The notes: generated by a model not told the origin, from the letters alone. DNA of 64,000 nt from CAVQGM01 sp963712065 (GCA_963712065.1 CAVQGM010000001.1:1426001-1490000), one strand, 5' to 3'. Positions 7,737 to 17,828 are shown, numbered from the stretch's first letter. A program made the numbers and translations.

Positions 7737-7846
7737 ACCGCGCTCTAACCCGCCGGGGCGACGCTGTGGCCACGTTCGCCGGCTGGGTCGAACGGCAACC
7801 GACAGACCCGACCACCGAGAGCCCTGCTCTCAGAGAAGAGAAGGAC

Positions 7847-8452
7847 ATGATCATGAAGCACAGAGCCGCTGCGATCGGACTCACCGTCGGCCTCCTGGCC
7901 GGCGGGACCGCCGGTCTGGCCATCGGGGTCCCCGCGCTGTCGGGAGCCCAGGAGACCACCACCACCGCCCCCGCGACCGCGCAGGCCGCCCGCCCCGACA
8001 AGGGCCAGCACGTCCGGGACGCCCTCCAGCCGCTCATCGACGACGGCACCATCACCCAGGCCCAGGCCGACGCGGTGATCACCGCCCTCGAGGCGGCCCG
8101 TCCCGAGGGCGGTCCCGGCATGGGTCACGGCGGCCGGGGTCCTGGCCTCGACGCCGCCGCCACCGCCCTCGGCATCAGCGAGGACGAGGTCCGCACCGCC
8201 GTCGAGGGTGGCCAGTCCCTCGCCGAGCTGGCCCAGAGCCGCGGCGTGGACCCGCAGGTGGTGATCGACGCCATGGTCGCCGAGCTCCAGGCCCACCTCG
8301 CCGAGGAGGTCGCCTCGGGTGAGCACACCCAGGAGGAGGCCGACGCCAAGCTGGCCGCCGCCACCGAGCGGATCACCGCCATGGTGAACGGCGAGCTGCC
8401 GGCCGGCGGCATGCGCGGCCCTGGCGGCCGCGGCGGCCCCGACGCCGACTGA
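7847..8452 (+). CDS. Secreted protein, unknown function, likely target of the two-component system
   Basis: From ATG 7847 (alternative ATG 7853) the protein is ~201 residues, preceded by the purine-rich AGAGAAGAGAAGG. A signal peptide is clear: basic MIMKHRAAAIG then TVGLLAGGTAGLAIGVPALS and a probable cleavage at GAQ. The mature part carries helical repeats resembling short EF/BON-free DUF2680-like segments (LQPLIDDGTITQAQADAVITA and LQAHLAEEVASGEHTQEEAD), a Gly/His-rich GPGMGHGGRGPG hinge and a Gly/Arg-rich C-terminus. It lies just downstream of the sensor kinase and shares its operator, so it may be a stress-induced envelope protein. No enzymatic motif is seen. Confidence 0.75.
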   Translation: MIMKHRAAAIGLTVGLLAGGTAGLAIGVPALSGAQETTTTAPATAQAARPDKGQHVRDALQPLIDDGTITQAQADAVITALEAARPEGGPGMGHGGRGPGLDAAATALGISEDEVRTAVEGGQSLAELAQSRGVDPQVVIDAMVAELQAHLAEEVASGEHTQEEADAKLAAATERITAMVNGELPAGGMRGPGGRGGPDAD

Positions 8453-8457
8453 TCCGC

Positions 8458-8494
8458 CGATCGGGTGGGGGCGCACCCCGCCCCCACCCGATCG
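8458..8494 (+). terminator. Strong hairpin after the secreted-protein gene
   Basis: CGATCGGGTGGGGGC (8458-8472) pairs perfectly with GCCCCCACCCGATCG (8480-8494) around a 7-base loop. A 15-bp GC-rich stem directly after the stop codon at 8450-8452 is typical of actinobacterial terminators, which often lack a long U-tract. Confidence 0.65.
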
Positions 8495-8551
8495 CCGCTC
8501 CCACCCCGTCCCCGGCCTCGTCCACCTCCCGCACCTGCAGGGTCGTCCCCC

Positions 8552-8893
8552 GTGTTCCCCTCCGATCCCCCCTCCTCCTCGCCCCCCCGTCGTCCGGCCT
8601 TCGGCCCTCGGTCGGCCACCACGGCCCGCTGGCGCCGAACCTGGCGTTCCCGGGTCGTCGCCGGCGCCGCCGCGCTCCTCGGCGTCGTCGGTGGCGCCGC
8701 CGTGATCGCCGCCACCAGCCCGGCGGGCGACTCGACCCCTGACCCGGCCTCGGGCACCGCTTCGACCACGGCGACCGCCGCCACGGCGGGCGCCTCGGTC
8801 GGGGTACCGAGCACCAGCACCACCGCTCGTCGGTCGACGACCACCACGACGGCCGGCTCGGTCGTCCCCTCGACGCGGAGCCACGGGAGCTGA
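8552..8893 (+). CDS. Small membrane-anchored Ser/Thr-rich protein, first gene of the ApbE module
   Basis: From GTG 8552 the frame gives 113 residues: a Pro/Ser/Arg-rich cytoplasmic start, one transmembrane helix (VVAGAAALLGVVGGAAVIAA) and a ~50-residue Thr/Ser/Ala-rich exported tail. The next gene (ApbE) starts 3 bases after its stop, so the two are almost certainly co-transcribed. ApbE attaches FMN to Ser/Thr of exported proteins, and this protein is Thr-rich, but I see no convincing FMN-binding-domain attachment motif. A role as flavin carrier is speculative. Confidence 0.55.
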   Translation: MFPSDPPSSSPPRRPAFGPRSATTARWRRTWRSRVVAGAAALLGVVGGAAVIAATSPAGDSTPDPASGTASTTATAATAGASVGVPSTSTTARRSTTTTTAGSVVPSTRSHGS

Positions 8894-8895
8894 CC

Positions 8896-9855
8896 GTGGT
8901 CCCCGCCGTCGCCGAGTCCCGCTTCCGGGTCATGGGCAGCGACGCCCACCTCGTGGTCGTGGGTGACCGACACGATGCCGATCCCGGCCACCTCCTCACC
9001 CGGGCCGAGGACCGCCTCCACCGGTTGGAGGCCCGCTGGAGCCGGTTCCGCGACGACAGCGAGCTCAGCGTCGTCAACCGCGCTGCCGGTGCCCCCTGCG
9101 TCGTCTCCGGCGACACCGCCACCCTGGTCGCCACCCTGGTCGAGGCCTGGGTCCGCACCGGCGGCCGCTTCGATCCCACCGTGCACGACGCCGTGGTGGC
9201 CGCCGGCTACGACCGGCCCTTCGACGAGCTGGCCGCCCTCCCCCCGCTCCCCGCTGCGCCCGGCGCCGTCGCCCCCGGGTGCGGCGGCGTCGACTGCGAC
9301 GCGGCGCGTGGCCTCGTGCAGCTCCCAGCCGGGGTCCACCTCGATCCCGGAGGGCTGGGCAAGGGCCTCGCCGCCGACCTGGTGGTCGCGGACCTGCGCA
9401 CCGGCGGCGCCACCGGTGCGCTGGTCAACGTCGGTGGCGATCTCCGCGTGGCGGGGACGCCGCCGGTCGGGGACGACTGGATCGTCGCCGTGGAGGGCCC
9501 GGCCGCGAGCGACCCCGACGTCGCCCGCGTCGCCCTGGTCGAGGGTGCGGTCGCCACCACGACCTCCGCCCGTCGGTGCTGGCCGACGGCCGATGGCTCG
9601 CCGGCCCACCACGTGATCGATCCGACGATCGGCCGTCCCGCCGCCGTGGCCCGTCGACAGGCGACCGTCGTCGCCGGTGCGGCGTGGTGGGCGGAGGTGC
9701 TGGCGACCGTCGCCTTCCTCGACGGCCGTCTCGTCGACCCCGCCGCCGCCGCGCTGGTGATCGACGCCGACGGCGGCCGCACCACCATGGGCGACCCGGC
9801 GTGGTTCGCCCTGCTCGGCGCGCCAGCCGACGTCGCCGAGGAGGCCCTCACATGA
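8896..9855 (+). CDS. apbE: FAD:protein FMN transferase (ApbE family)
   Basis: A 319-residue ApbE protein, which moves FMN from FAD to Ser/Thr of partner proteins with Mg2+. Visible family features are the N-terminal FRVMGSDAHLVV, ARWSRFRDDSELSVVNR, GGRFDPTVHDAVVAAGYDR, the HLDPGGLGKGLAADLV block, ALVNVGGDLRVAG and the C-terminal HHVIDPTIGRPA. The start is GTG 8896 and its stop overlaps the start of the ferric-reductase-like gene (ATGA). No clear signal peptide or lipobox is present, so it may act at the cytoplasmic face or be exported by an unrecognised route. Confidence 0.92.
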   Translation: MVPAVAESRFRVMGSDAHLVVVGDRHDADPGHLLTRAEDRLHRLEARWSRFRDDSELSVVNRAAGAPCVVSGDTATLVATLVEAWVRTGGRFDPTVHDAVVAAGYDRPFDELAALPPLPAAPGAVAPGCGGVDCDAARGLVQLPAGVHLDPGGLGKGLAADLVVADLRTGGATGALVNVGGDLRVAGTPPVGDDWIVAVEGPAASDPDVARVALVEGAVATTTSARRCWPTADGSPAHHVIDPTIGRPAAVARRQATVVAGAAWWAEVLATVAFLDGRLVDPAAAALVIDADGGRTTMGDPAWFALLGAPADVAEEALT

Positions 9856-10976
9856 GCAACGAGACGTGGTGGTACCTCACCCGGGCCGCCGGCCTGACCG
9901 CATGGGTGTTCCTCACCCTGACGCTCGTGTGGGGTGCGCTGATCTCGGGCCGCCTCGTTCCGACGGGCCGCCCCCGCCGTTGGGTGAACGACCTCCACCC
10001 CTTCCTCGGCGGTCTCGGCCTGGCCGCGCTCGTGCTGCACGTGATCGGTGCCGTCGCCGACACGACGGTGGGCATCGGCTGGATCGACGCGGTGGTGCCG
10101 TTCATCTCCCCGTGGAACCCGTTCGCCATCGCCCTCGGCGTGCTCGCCGTCTGGTGCCTCGTGGCCGTCGAGGTCACGTCGCTCCTCAAGCGCCACCTCC
10201 GCCGTCGCACCTGGCACGGCATCCACCTCGTGTCGTACGCCATGGCCTGGCTCGTCACCCTCCACGCCGCCTTCGCCGGCACCGACGTCGGCCGGCCGGT
10301 CGTGGCCTGGACGGCCCTCGGCCTCGTCACCGTGGCGACGGTCGTCGGCGTGGTGCGGGCGCTGCGCGTGCCGCCTGCGCCCGCTTCCCCGGTGCCGCCG
10401 GTGGGCCCGGGCCCCGTGTCCCCCGTCCACGGCGTCCGCACCGGAGACGCCGGCAGGCCCGTGCGGCAGCATCTCGCGCAGGAAGAACGGGTTGCCGGCG
10501 GTCTGCTCGGCGAGCAGGGCGGCGGAGAGCCGGCCGAGCACCTGGGTGACGGCCACGTGCAGCCGGGCATCGGCGTCCTCGGGAGCCAGGTCACCGTGCT
10601 CGCCGACGTCGCCGAGCACGTCGTGGACCGACGGCACCAGCCGGCCCAGCACGGCGGCGTCACGTCCGAGCACGTCCACGATGTCGGCGGTGGGCGCCGA
10701 GCGGAGCCACTCCGCGAACGCCTCGACGAAGGGGGCGAACGCCGTCACCTCACCGTCGTGGAAGCCGCCCCACAGCACGGTCGTCCGTCCGTCGAGCTTG
10801 AGCTCGCCGTACAGCTCGCTCCCGGTCGCGACCGACGTACGGGGTGGTGGTGCGGAGGTCGGCCCAGGTCCGCACCGGCTCCCAGGCCACCCGGACGGTG
10901 GGGACCGGCTCGGGGAGCCCCTTCAGCTGGAGCTCCCCGACCGGCTCGAACCGGTGGCCGTCCCGGCCGCGGGTGA
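9852..10976 (+). CDS. Ferric-reductase-like transmembrane protein with aberrant read-through C-terminus
   Basis: ATG 9852 overlaps the apbE stop. The first ~180 residues are a ferric reductase-like heme membrane domain with five or six helices (TAWVFLTLTLVWGALIS, GGLGLAALVLHVIGAV, FAIALGVLAVWCLVAVEV, HLVSYAMAWLVTLHAAFAG, ALGLVTVATVVGVV). His residues in DLHPFLGG, LVLHVIG, TWHGIHLVS and TLHAAFAG are candidate heme ligands. After a Pro/Val-rich stretch (~residue 180) the frame continues to 10976 through sequence that on the other strand is a decayed cyclase-ATPase gene. That tail is probably not native, and the original stop has been lost. Confidence 0.75.
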   Translation: MSNETWWYLTRAAGLTAWVFLTLTLVWGALISGRLVPTGRPRRWVNDLHPFLGGLGLAALVLHVIGAVADTTVGIGWIDAVVPFISPWNPFAIALGVLAVWCLVAVEVTSLLKRHLRRRTWHGIHLVSYAMAWLVTLHAAFAGTDVGRPVVAWTALGLVTVATVVGVVRALRVPPAPASPVPPVGPGPVSPVHGVRTGDAGRPVRQHLAQEERVAGGLLGEQGGGEPAEHLGDGHVQPGIGVLGSQVTVLADVAEHVVDRRHQPAQHGGVTSEHVHDVGGGRRAEPLRERLDEGGERRHLTVVEAAPQHGRPSVELELAVQLAPGRDRRTGWWCGGRPRSAPAPRPPGRWGPARGAPSAGAPRPARTGGRPGRG

Positions 10977-11309
10977 GCACGGTGATCACGTCGGCGGCGT
11001 AGATCTCGCCGTCGCCCAAGCCCTTGACGACCGTCCCCCCGCTCGCTCGGCCGCCTCGATCAGGGCGAGGTCGTGGCGGCGGCGGACCTCCTCGGCCCGC
11101 TCTTCACCCAGCTCCGCCCGCAACGCGGTCGATCCGACGAGGTCGCTCACGAGGATCGTCGCCGTGACCGCCGTCGCCACGGCCTGGCGCGAGTCCTGGA
11201 AGGCGGGAACGAGCAGGTCGAGCCGGTCGAGGTCCGGCGACGGACGATCCAGCGACTGGGCGACGAGCCGCCGCCCGAGCTCCTGGGGACGCTGAGCGTG
11301 GCCCGGCAC
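10430..11309 (-). pseudogene. Decayed class III adenylate/guanylate cyclase-AAA ATPase regulator
   Basis: Three minus-strand frames carry ordered pieces of one protein. 11309 down to ~11020 has the cyclase N-terminus (ATILVSDLVGSTALRAELGE). 11019-10750 gives GDGEIYAADVITVLTRGRDG then HRFEPVGELQLKGLPEPVPT, the end of the cyclase domain, with ~80 central residues missing between GDG and EIYAAD. ~10778-10440 has ATPase-domain sequence (FHDGEVTAFAPFVEAFAEWL ... AEQTAGNPFFLREMLPHGPA) in another frame. So it has an internal deletion, at least two frame changes and a lost 3' end where it abuts the ferric-reductase-like gene. Confidence 0.75.
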
Positions 11310-11310
11310 G

Positions 11311-11667
11311 TCAGCGCACCTGGCCGAGTTCGCGGCGACGAGCGGTGATGAGCCGCTTCACGAGCCGCTTCGGGAGGGGCTTGTCGACCGGGAACTGCAG
11401 CGCGCCCTTGCTGGTGGTGTAGCCGCCTACCTGATCCCCGAGCTCGGCCAGGACCGACCCGCTGTGGGGCAGGTAGCTGAGGTGGTTCTTGAACGCCGCG
11501 AACCCGGCGACGGCCTTGCCGCCGACCTTGAAGGAGGGCATCGCGTAGGACAGGCCCTGCTCGGCGTCGGGGACGATCTCGAGGATGGTCCGACGCAGCG
11601 CGGTGAGGGTGCTCCGCTGCGGCTCGTCGAGCTCGGCCAGGTAGTCGTCGATCTGCTTCGCCGTCAC
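11311..11667 (-). CDS. DUF1801 family (YdhG-like) protein
   Basis: A 118-residue protein starting at GTG 11667. TAKQIDDYLAELDEPQRSTL, then LRRTILEIVPDAEQGLSYAMP and FKVGGKAVAGFAAFKNHLSY, ending GALQFPVDKPLPKRLVKRLI, is the standard layout of DUF1801/YdhG-like proteins. Bacillus relatives were described as frataxin-like iron chaperones, but the activity here is unproven. The gene is divergent from the ArsR/SRPBCC operon with ~90 bases between starts, so the palindromic operator at 11753-11770 could affect both. Confidence 0.85.
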   Translation of the reverse strand: MTAKQIDDYLAELDEPQRSTLTALRRTILEIVPDAEQGLSYAMPSFKVGGKAVAGFAAFKNHLSYLPHSGSVLAELGDQVGGYTTSKGALQFPVDKPLPKRLVKRLITARRRELGQVR

Positions 11668-11752
11668 CCGTTCAGTCTCCTCCCCCCCGCCCTGGTCACC
11701 CACGCCGGCGTCGCCGCTTGCCCCTTGCGCTCCTTGCCCGGCCGTGCTTACG

Positions 11753-11770
11753 TACAACCATATGGTTGTA
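11753..11770 (+). promoter_or_regulatory. Perfect 18-bp palindrome, ArsR operator
   Basis: TACAACCATATGGTTGTA is self-complementary over all 18 bases and contains the likely ATG start (11762) of the ArsR gene. ArsR-family repressors bind such dyads, so binding here would block initiation directly. It also lies in the ~90-base gap to the divergent DUF1801 gene. Confidence 0.75.
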
Positions 11771-12124
11771 GATGTTGCCGAACCCGCCGGGCACCGGACC
11801 ACGGGGCTCCGCATCGACCGGGTCTTCCACGCCCTGGCCGATCCGACCCGGCGCGACATCGTCAGCCGGACCGCCGTCACCCCGCAGTCGGTGTCGGCCC
11901 TCGCCCACCAGTACCCGATGAGCTTCGCCGCCGTGCAGAAGCACGTGGCCGTGCTCGAGGAGTCCGGCCTCGTGACCAAGCAGCGCAACGGCCGGGAACG
12001 TCTGGTGCGGGGCGAGGTCGAGGCCGTCCGGGCCGCCCGCCGGGTGCTCGACGACCTCGAGGAGCTGTGGCGGCAGCGCATCGACCGCATGCACGACCTA
12101 CTCGATGAAGGAGACCAGCCATGA
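11762..12124 (+). CDS. ArsR-family transcriptional regulator
   Basis: A ~120-residue winged-helix repressor of the metal-independent ArsR group that pairs with SRPBCC proteins. The fold is visible as RIDRVFHALADPTRRDIVSR (helix 1-2), SVSALAHQYPMSFAAVQKHV (helix-turn-helix), and LEESGLVTKQRNGRERLVRG (wing). No Cys-x-Cys metal site is present. ATG 11762 inside the operator palindrome is preferred; GTG 11744 is possible. The stop overlaps the SRPBCC start (ATGA). It likely represses its own operon through the palindrome. Confidence 0.9.
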   Translation: MVVDVAEPAGHRTTGLRIDRVFHALADPTRRDIVSRTAVTPQSVSALAHQYPMSFAAVQKHVAVLEESGLVTKQRNGRERLVRGEVEAVRAARRVLDDLEELWRQRIDRMHDLLDEGDQP

Positions 12125-12621
12125 CCGTGATCGACGTCCAAAAGGACCTCGGCAACCGCACCATGACCGTCGTCACCGAGTTCGACGCGCCCGTCGAACG
12201 GGTGTGGCGGCTCTGGGCCGACCCCCGCCAGCTCGAGCGCTGGTGGGGCCCGCCCACCCACCCGGCGACGGTCGTCGAGCACGACCTCCGCGCCGGCGGG
12301 CGGGTTACCTACTACATGACCGGTCCCGAGGGTGACCGCTACCACGGCTGGTGGAAGGTGGTCGAGGTGTCGCCGCCCGATCGGTTGCGCTTCGACGACG
12401 GGTTCGCCGACGACCAGGGGCGGGAGAACCCCGACCTGCCGGTCACGAACCAGGAGGTCGTGCTCACCGCCCGTCCCGACGGCGGCACCCGCATGGCCAT
12501 CCACGCGACGTTCCCGTCCACCGAGGCGATGGAGCAGATCCTCCAGATGGGCGCCGAGGAGGGCCTCAAGCAGGCGCTCGGCCAGATCGACGCCCTGCTG
12601 CTCGAGCCGGCGACGAGCTGA
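12121..12621 (+). CDS. SRPBCC / AHSA1-like domain protein
   Basis: A 166-residue START-like (SRPBCC) protein with TVVTEFDAPVERVWRLWADP, RQLERWWGPPTHPATVVEHD, GWWKVVEVSPPDRLRFDDGF and the terminal helix EEGLKQALGQIDALL. Such proteins have a deep hydrophobic cavity that binds small ligands. Constant pairing with a 4-base-overlapping ArsR gene suggests the cavity ligand and the regulator belong to one response. The natural ligand is unknown. Confidence 0.88.
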   Translation: MTVIDVQKDLGNRTMTVVTEFDAPVERVWRLWADPRQLERWWGPPTHPATVVEHDLRAGGRVTYYMTGPEGDRYHGWWKVVEVSPPDRLRFDDGFADDQGRENPDLPVTNQEVVLTARPDGGTRMAIHATFPSTEAMEQILQMGAEEGLKQALGQIDALLLEPATS

Positions 12622-12679
12622 ACACCGGAGGGGCAACGAGCTCTCGGTGTCGGTGGAGGGGTTCTGGCAGACTCGACGG

Positions 12680-12799
12680 GTGCAGCCGTCGGGCGCGGTC
12701 ACCTTCCTGTTCACCGACGTCGAGGCCTCGACCCGATCGTGGGCGCCCGACGCAGTGCGGGCCGAGTACCGACGGCGATCCGAGTACCGACGGCGATCA
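12680..12799 (+). pseudogene. 5' fragment of an adenylate cyclase gene
   Basis: GTG 12680 opens VQPSGAVTFLFTDVEASTRS followed by W, the conserved N-terminus of class III cyclase domains (TFLFTDVEGSTRLW type) that precede ATPase/LuxR-type regulators. Homology ends ~30 residues in, at AVRAEYRRR, where an 18-bp tandem duplication (12763-12798) occurs. The open frame that continues to 12988 has no cyclase character and is antisense to the HxlR gene. The gene is therefore a truncated remnant. Confidence 0.6.
12763..12798 (+). repeat. 18-bp perfect tandem duplication
   Basis: CGAGTACCGACGGCGATC occurs twice back to back (12763-12780 and 12781-12798) at the point where the cyclase fragment loses homology. 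As 18 is a multiple of three, it adds EYRRRS to the frame without shifting it. Confidence 0.95.
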
Positions 12800-12854
12800 C
12801 GGTCAACGGTCGGCGCCCTGACGGTCGCGCCGGGACCCGTTCGGATCGGGACCT

Positions 12855-13319
12855 TCAGGTCGAGGCGGGACGGCGGATCCCCGGCCCGGCGCTGGCGCGG
12901 AGGTCGGCGAGCGCCAACGGCTCGTGGCAGTGGTCGCACACGACCTCGGCGTGGGTGTCGTGGTCACAGGTCGTGTGGCGGAGCGTGACCGGCGGCCCGT
13001 CGGGGGCCAGCCAGCGGTCGCCCCAGGCCAGCATGGCGGCCAGCACGGGGAAGAAGTCGCGCCCCTTGTCGGTGAGTCGGTACTCGTGGCGGAGCGGTCG
13101 CTCCTGGTAGGGGACCCTCTCGAGCATCCCCTCGTCGACGAGGCGGTTGAGGCGCTGGGTCAGGATGTTGCGGCCGATGCCGAGGTCGCGCTGGAAGTCC
13201 TCGAAGCGCCGGATGCCGTAGTAGCTGTCGCGCAGCACGAGCGGCGTCCACCAGTCGCCGATGAGATCGACGGTGCGGGCGATGCTGCACGGCCACTGGT
13301 CGAACGGGGTCCGTTTCAC
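12855..13319 (-). CDS. HxlR-family transcriptional regulator
   Basis: A 154-residue winged-helix protein starting at GTG 13319. The HxlR domain is clear: CSIARTVDLIGDWWTPLVLRD, FEDFQRDLGIGRNILTQRLN (recognition helix), GMLERVPYQERPLRHEYRLT and KGRDFFPVLAAMLAWGDRW. A C-terminal extension has CDHDTHAEVVCDHCHEPL, a Cys/His cluster able to bind a metal. It is divergent from a molybdopterin oxidoreductase gene; the shared 87-bp gap has two GTTGCAC-type repeats, so it probably controls both genes. Confidence 0.9.
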   Translation of the reverse strand: MKRTPFDQWPCSIARTVDLIGDWWTPLVLRDSYYGIRRFEDFQRDLGIGRNILTQRLNRLVDEGMLERVPYQERPLRHEYRLTDKGRDFFPVLAAMLAWGDRWLAPDGPPVTLRHTTCDHDTHAEVVCDHCHEPLALADLRASAGPGIRRPAST

Positions 13320-13333
13320 GGTCCCGACCGTAT

Positions 13334-13385
13334 CAGTTGCACAACTGAACGGACACCGTCTACCTTCTGCGTTGCACGAGTGAAC
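13334..13385 (+). promoter_or_regulatory. HxlR operator: palindrome plus direct repeat
   Basis: CAGTTGCACAACTG (13334-13347) is an inverted repeat with a 2-base centre. The block GTTGCACAACTGAAC (13336-13350) recurs as GTTGCACGAGTGAAC (13371-13385), 13 of 15 bases identical, 35 bases apart. Both lie between the divergent HxlR regulator and the oxidoreductase gene, ahead of its likely start at 13407. Confidence 0.6.
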
Positions 13386-13406
13386 GCACCGCCCGGAGGC
13401 GCCCCC

Positions 13407-15725
<2,319 letters not shown>

Positions 15726-15729
<4 letters not shown>

Positions 15730-16760
15730 CCGGTCCTGGCGGTCCCGTCGGCGCTCGCAGCGGTGACGAGCGGGGCCTCGGGCTCGAGCCCGAGGCGCCG
15801 TTCGAGGTCGGCCACGGCGGCCAGCAGCGCCCGGTTGAGCCCGGTCGCGCGCACGAGGGGCGAGTCGTGGTCGCCGTCGACGCGGAACACGGTTGCCCGG
15901 GTGGTGGCGGCGAGTGCCCGCTGCTTGCGGGGCCGCACCAGGCGGTCGTGCTCGGTGAGCAGCACCGCCGTCGGCACGTCGACCGAGGACGCGAACCCCC
16001 GTGCGTCGTAGCGGCTCAGCTCTCGTCCGGCGTGGATGAGGTCGGGCAGGTAGCCGCGCTTGGTCTCGCCCGACAGCCATGGGCGCCAAGGTTCGAGGGT
16101 CGGGTCGTCGTCGAGGGCCTGGCGCACGACCCGCTGGCTGATGCCGCGCCCGGTCGTGAACCGCATCACCACCTCGGCGAGGCGGAGGAACTCCCACTGG
16201 ACCCGCTCGACCGGATGGGTCCGCCACTCGAGGGCGGTGGCACCCAGCACCAGCGCGGCCGTGCGCGCCCGGTGCCGATGCCACAGGTGGAGGGCGATCG
16301 GCCCTCCCATCGAGTAGCCGGCGATGATGGCCCGGTCGATCCCGAGCACGTCGAGTACGCCGGCGGCGGCGTCGGCGCATCGTTCGAGGGAGAAGGGCTG
16401 GTCGGAGCGAATCCCCCGACCGTGGCCCTGGTGGTCGACGGCGACGACCTGGCGGTCGGGGGACAGCGCCGGGTACGTGCGGAACCAGTTGAGGTCGGCG
16501 CTGGCGATCCACCCGTGGAGCAGCAGGATCGGGAGCCGGTCGGGCACGGGGTCGGTGATGCGGGCGAACACCTCGCCGATGCCGGGCACGTCGACGGCCC
16601 GCCCCTCGGGCAGGGGTGGGGGCACGGGCGCGGCGGGGGCGACGTGCCCCATCGGGCGGGCGAAGGCCCGGGCCCGATGCCACTCCCACCGCAGCCGCTC
16701 CCGCGCCGTGGTCGGGTACGGGAGCGGGACGGCGGGCCCGGGGTGCGGTGCGGGGCTCAT
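15726..16760 (-). CDS. Alpha/beta hydrolase
   Basis: A 344-residue alpha/beta-hydrolase fold enzyme. ILLLHGW provides the oxyanion region, VVAVDHQGHGRG follows, the nucleophile elbow is AGYSMGGPIAL, the acid is in LTEHDRLV and the base His in DGDHDSPLV. An ~60-residue N-terminal extension rich in Pro/Arg precedes the fold, and no signal peptide is evident. Its stop overlaps the 3' end of the molybdopterin oxidoreductase by 4 bases (convergent). It could be an esterase, lipase or haloperoxidase-like enzyme; substrate not predictable. Confidence 0.88.
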
Positions 16761-16849
16761 CCCGCCGTTCTACCCGTCGTACGCCGGGGTCGTCGTGGTT
16801 CCGGTCGCCGGGACCGCTAGGACCACCACAGCCCGCGGGCGGCGAGCCG

Positions 16850-17371
16850 TCAGGGCGACGGCGGCTCGAGGACGAAGATGCGGATCGTGCGACCCGAGAT
16901 CCGCTCCTGGTAGGCGTCGTAGCCCGGGTAGATCACGGCCGCGTCGCGGAACACCTGGGCCCGCTCGTCGTCGGTCGCAGGTCGGGCGACGGCCGGGACC
17001 TCGCGATCGCGGTAGCCGACCGTGGCCCTCGGATCGGCCTCGAGGTTGAAGACCCATCCCGGTGTGTGCTTCTGGCCGAAGTTGGTGCCGATGACGGCCA
17101 GGTCGCCATCGACGGGAACGCCCACGAGCGGTGCGGTACGGGCCTCGCCGCTCTTGCGTCCCGTCGTCGTCACCATGACGACGGGGAGCCCTGCCAGCAC
17201 CTGCGGTCCGGTGATCCTGCCGTTGGTGACGCGGTAGAGCACCCGGTCGACGGGCGTGATCGTCTTCGAGAACGTCCACGCCCCGGCCTTGGTCGAGGCG
17301 ACCTTCTGCAGGGCGCGCTGCACCCCGTTGGCGCCCCGGTGCTCGAATCCCAGGTCGGTGATGAGTCCCAT
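16850..17371 (-). CDS. Deazaflavin (F420)-dependent nitroreductase family protein
   Basis: From ATG 17371 the protein has ~173 residues. ITGPQVLAGLPVVMVTTTGR and KSGEARTAPLVGVPVDGDLA, then VIGTNFGQKHTPGWVFNLEA and RATVGYRDREVPAVARPATD are characteristic of the Ddn-like F420H2-dependent reductases. These split-barrel enzymes use coenzyme F420 in actinobacteria. Met codons further upstream (e.g. 17383) are possible starts. It lies downstream of a truncated luciferase-like protein, another F420-linked family. Confidence 0.85.
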   Translation of the reverse strand: MGLITDLGFEHRGANGVQRALQKVASTKAGAWTFSKTITPVDRVLYRVTNGRITGPQVLAGLPVVMVTTTGRKSGEARTAPLVGVPVDGDLAVIGTNFGQKHTPGWVFNLEADPRATVGYRDREVPAVARPATDDERAQVFRDAAVIYPGYDAYQERISGRTIRIFVLEPPSP

Positions 17372-17411
17372 GGACCCGACCATACGGCGCCGGTCGGGGG
17401 TGACCGGCCGT

Positions 17412-17828
17412 TCAACCACGCGGCGGCCCGGCGATCGCCCGGGCGTGCGCGTCCGCCGGGGCGAAGACGACCTGCATCCACCAGGTCGCGCCGGCGGCTT
17501 CGAAGTCCCGCGGGACGCCGAGCACGGTGCGACCCCCTGACAGGCGGTCGAGGGACGCCAGCTCGCGAGCGACCCTCTGGGGGCGGCGACGCGGGAGCGG
17601 GCACACCATCGGCCCGATGCGGATCCGATGCGTGGCGAGGGCCATCGCGGTGAGCGCCACCGTGACGTCGGCCGTCGGGAGCGTCGTCCCGGGCTCGAAG
17701 GACGGGGCGATGTGGTCCCACAGGACCACGCCGTCCCAGCCGCCGTCCTCGGCGGCGGCCGCCACTGCGGTGACCTCCCGGACGTCGGCGAAGGCGCCGA
17801 AGTTGGGCAGGGAGAGGGCGAAGCGCAT
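17412..17828 (-). pseudogene. Luciferase-like monooxygenase family protein with internal deletion
   Basis: 138 residues from ATG 17828. MRFALSLPNFGAFADVREVT, DGGWDGVVLWDHIAPSFEPG and LASLDRLSGGRTVLGV are the N-terminal third of an F420/FMN-dependent LLM-class oxidoreductase. The next residues, PRDFEAAGATWWMQVVFAPA, look like the C-terminal EAGATWW segment that normally lies ~130 residues later. The middle of the TIM barrel is therefore deleted in frame, and the product is unlikely to be active. Confidence 0.65.
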
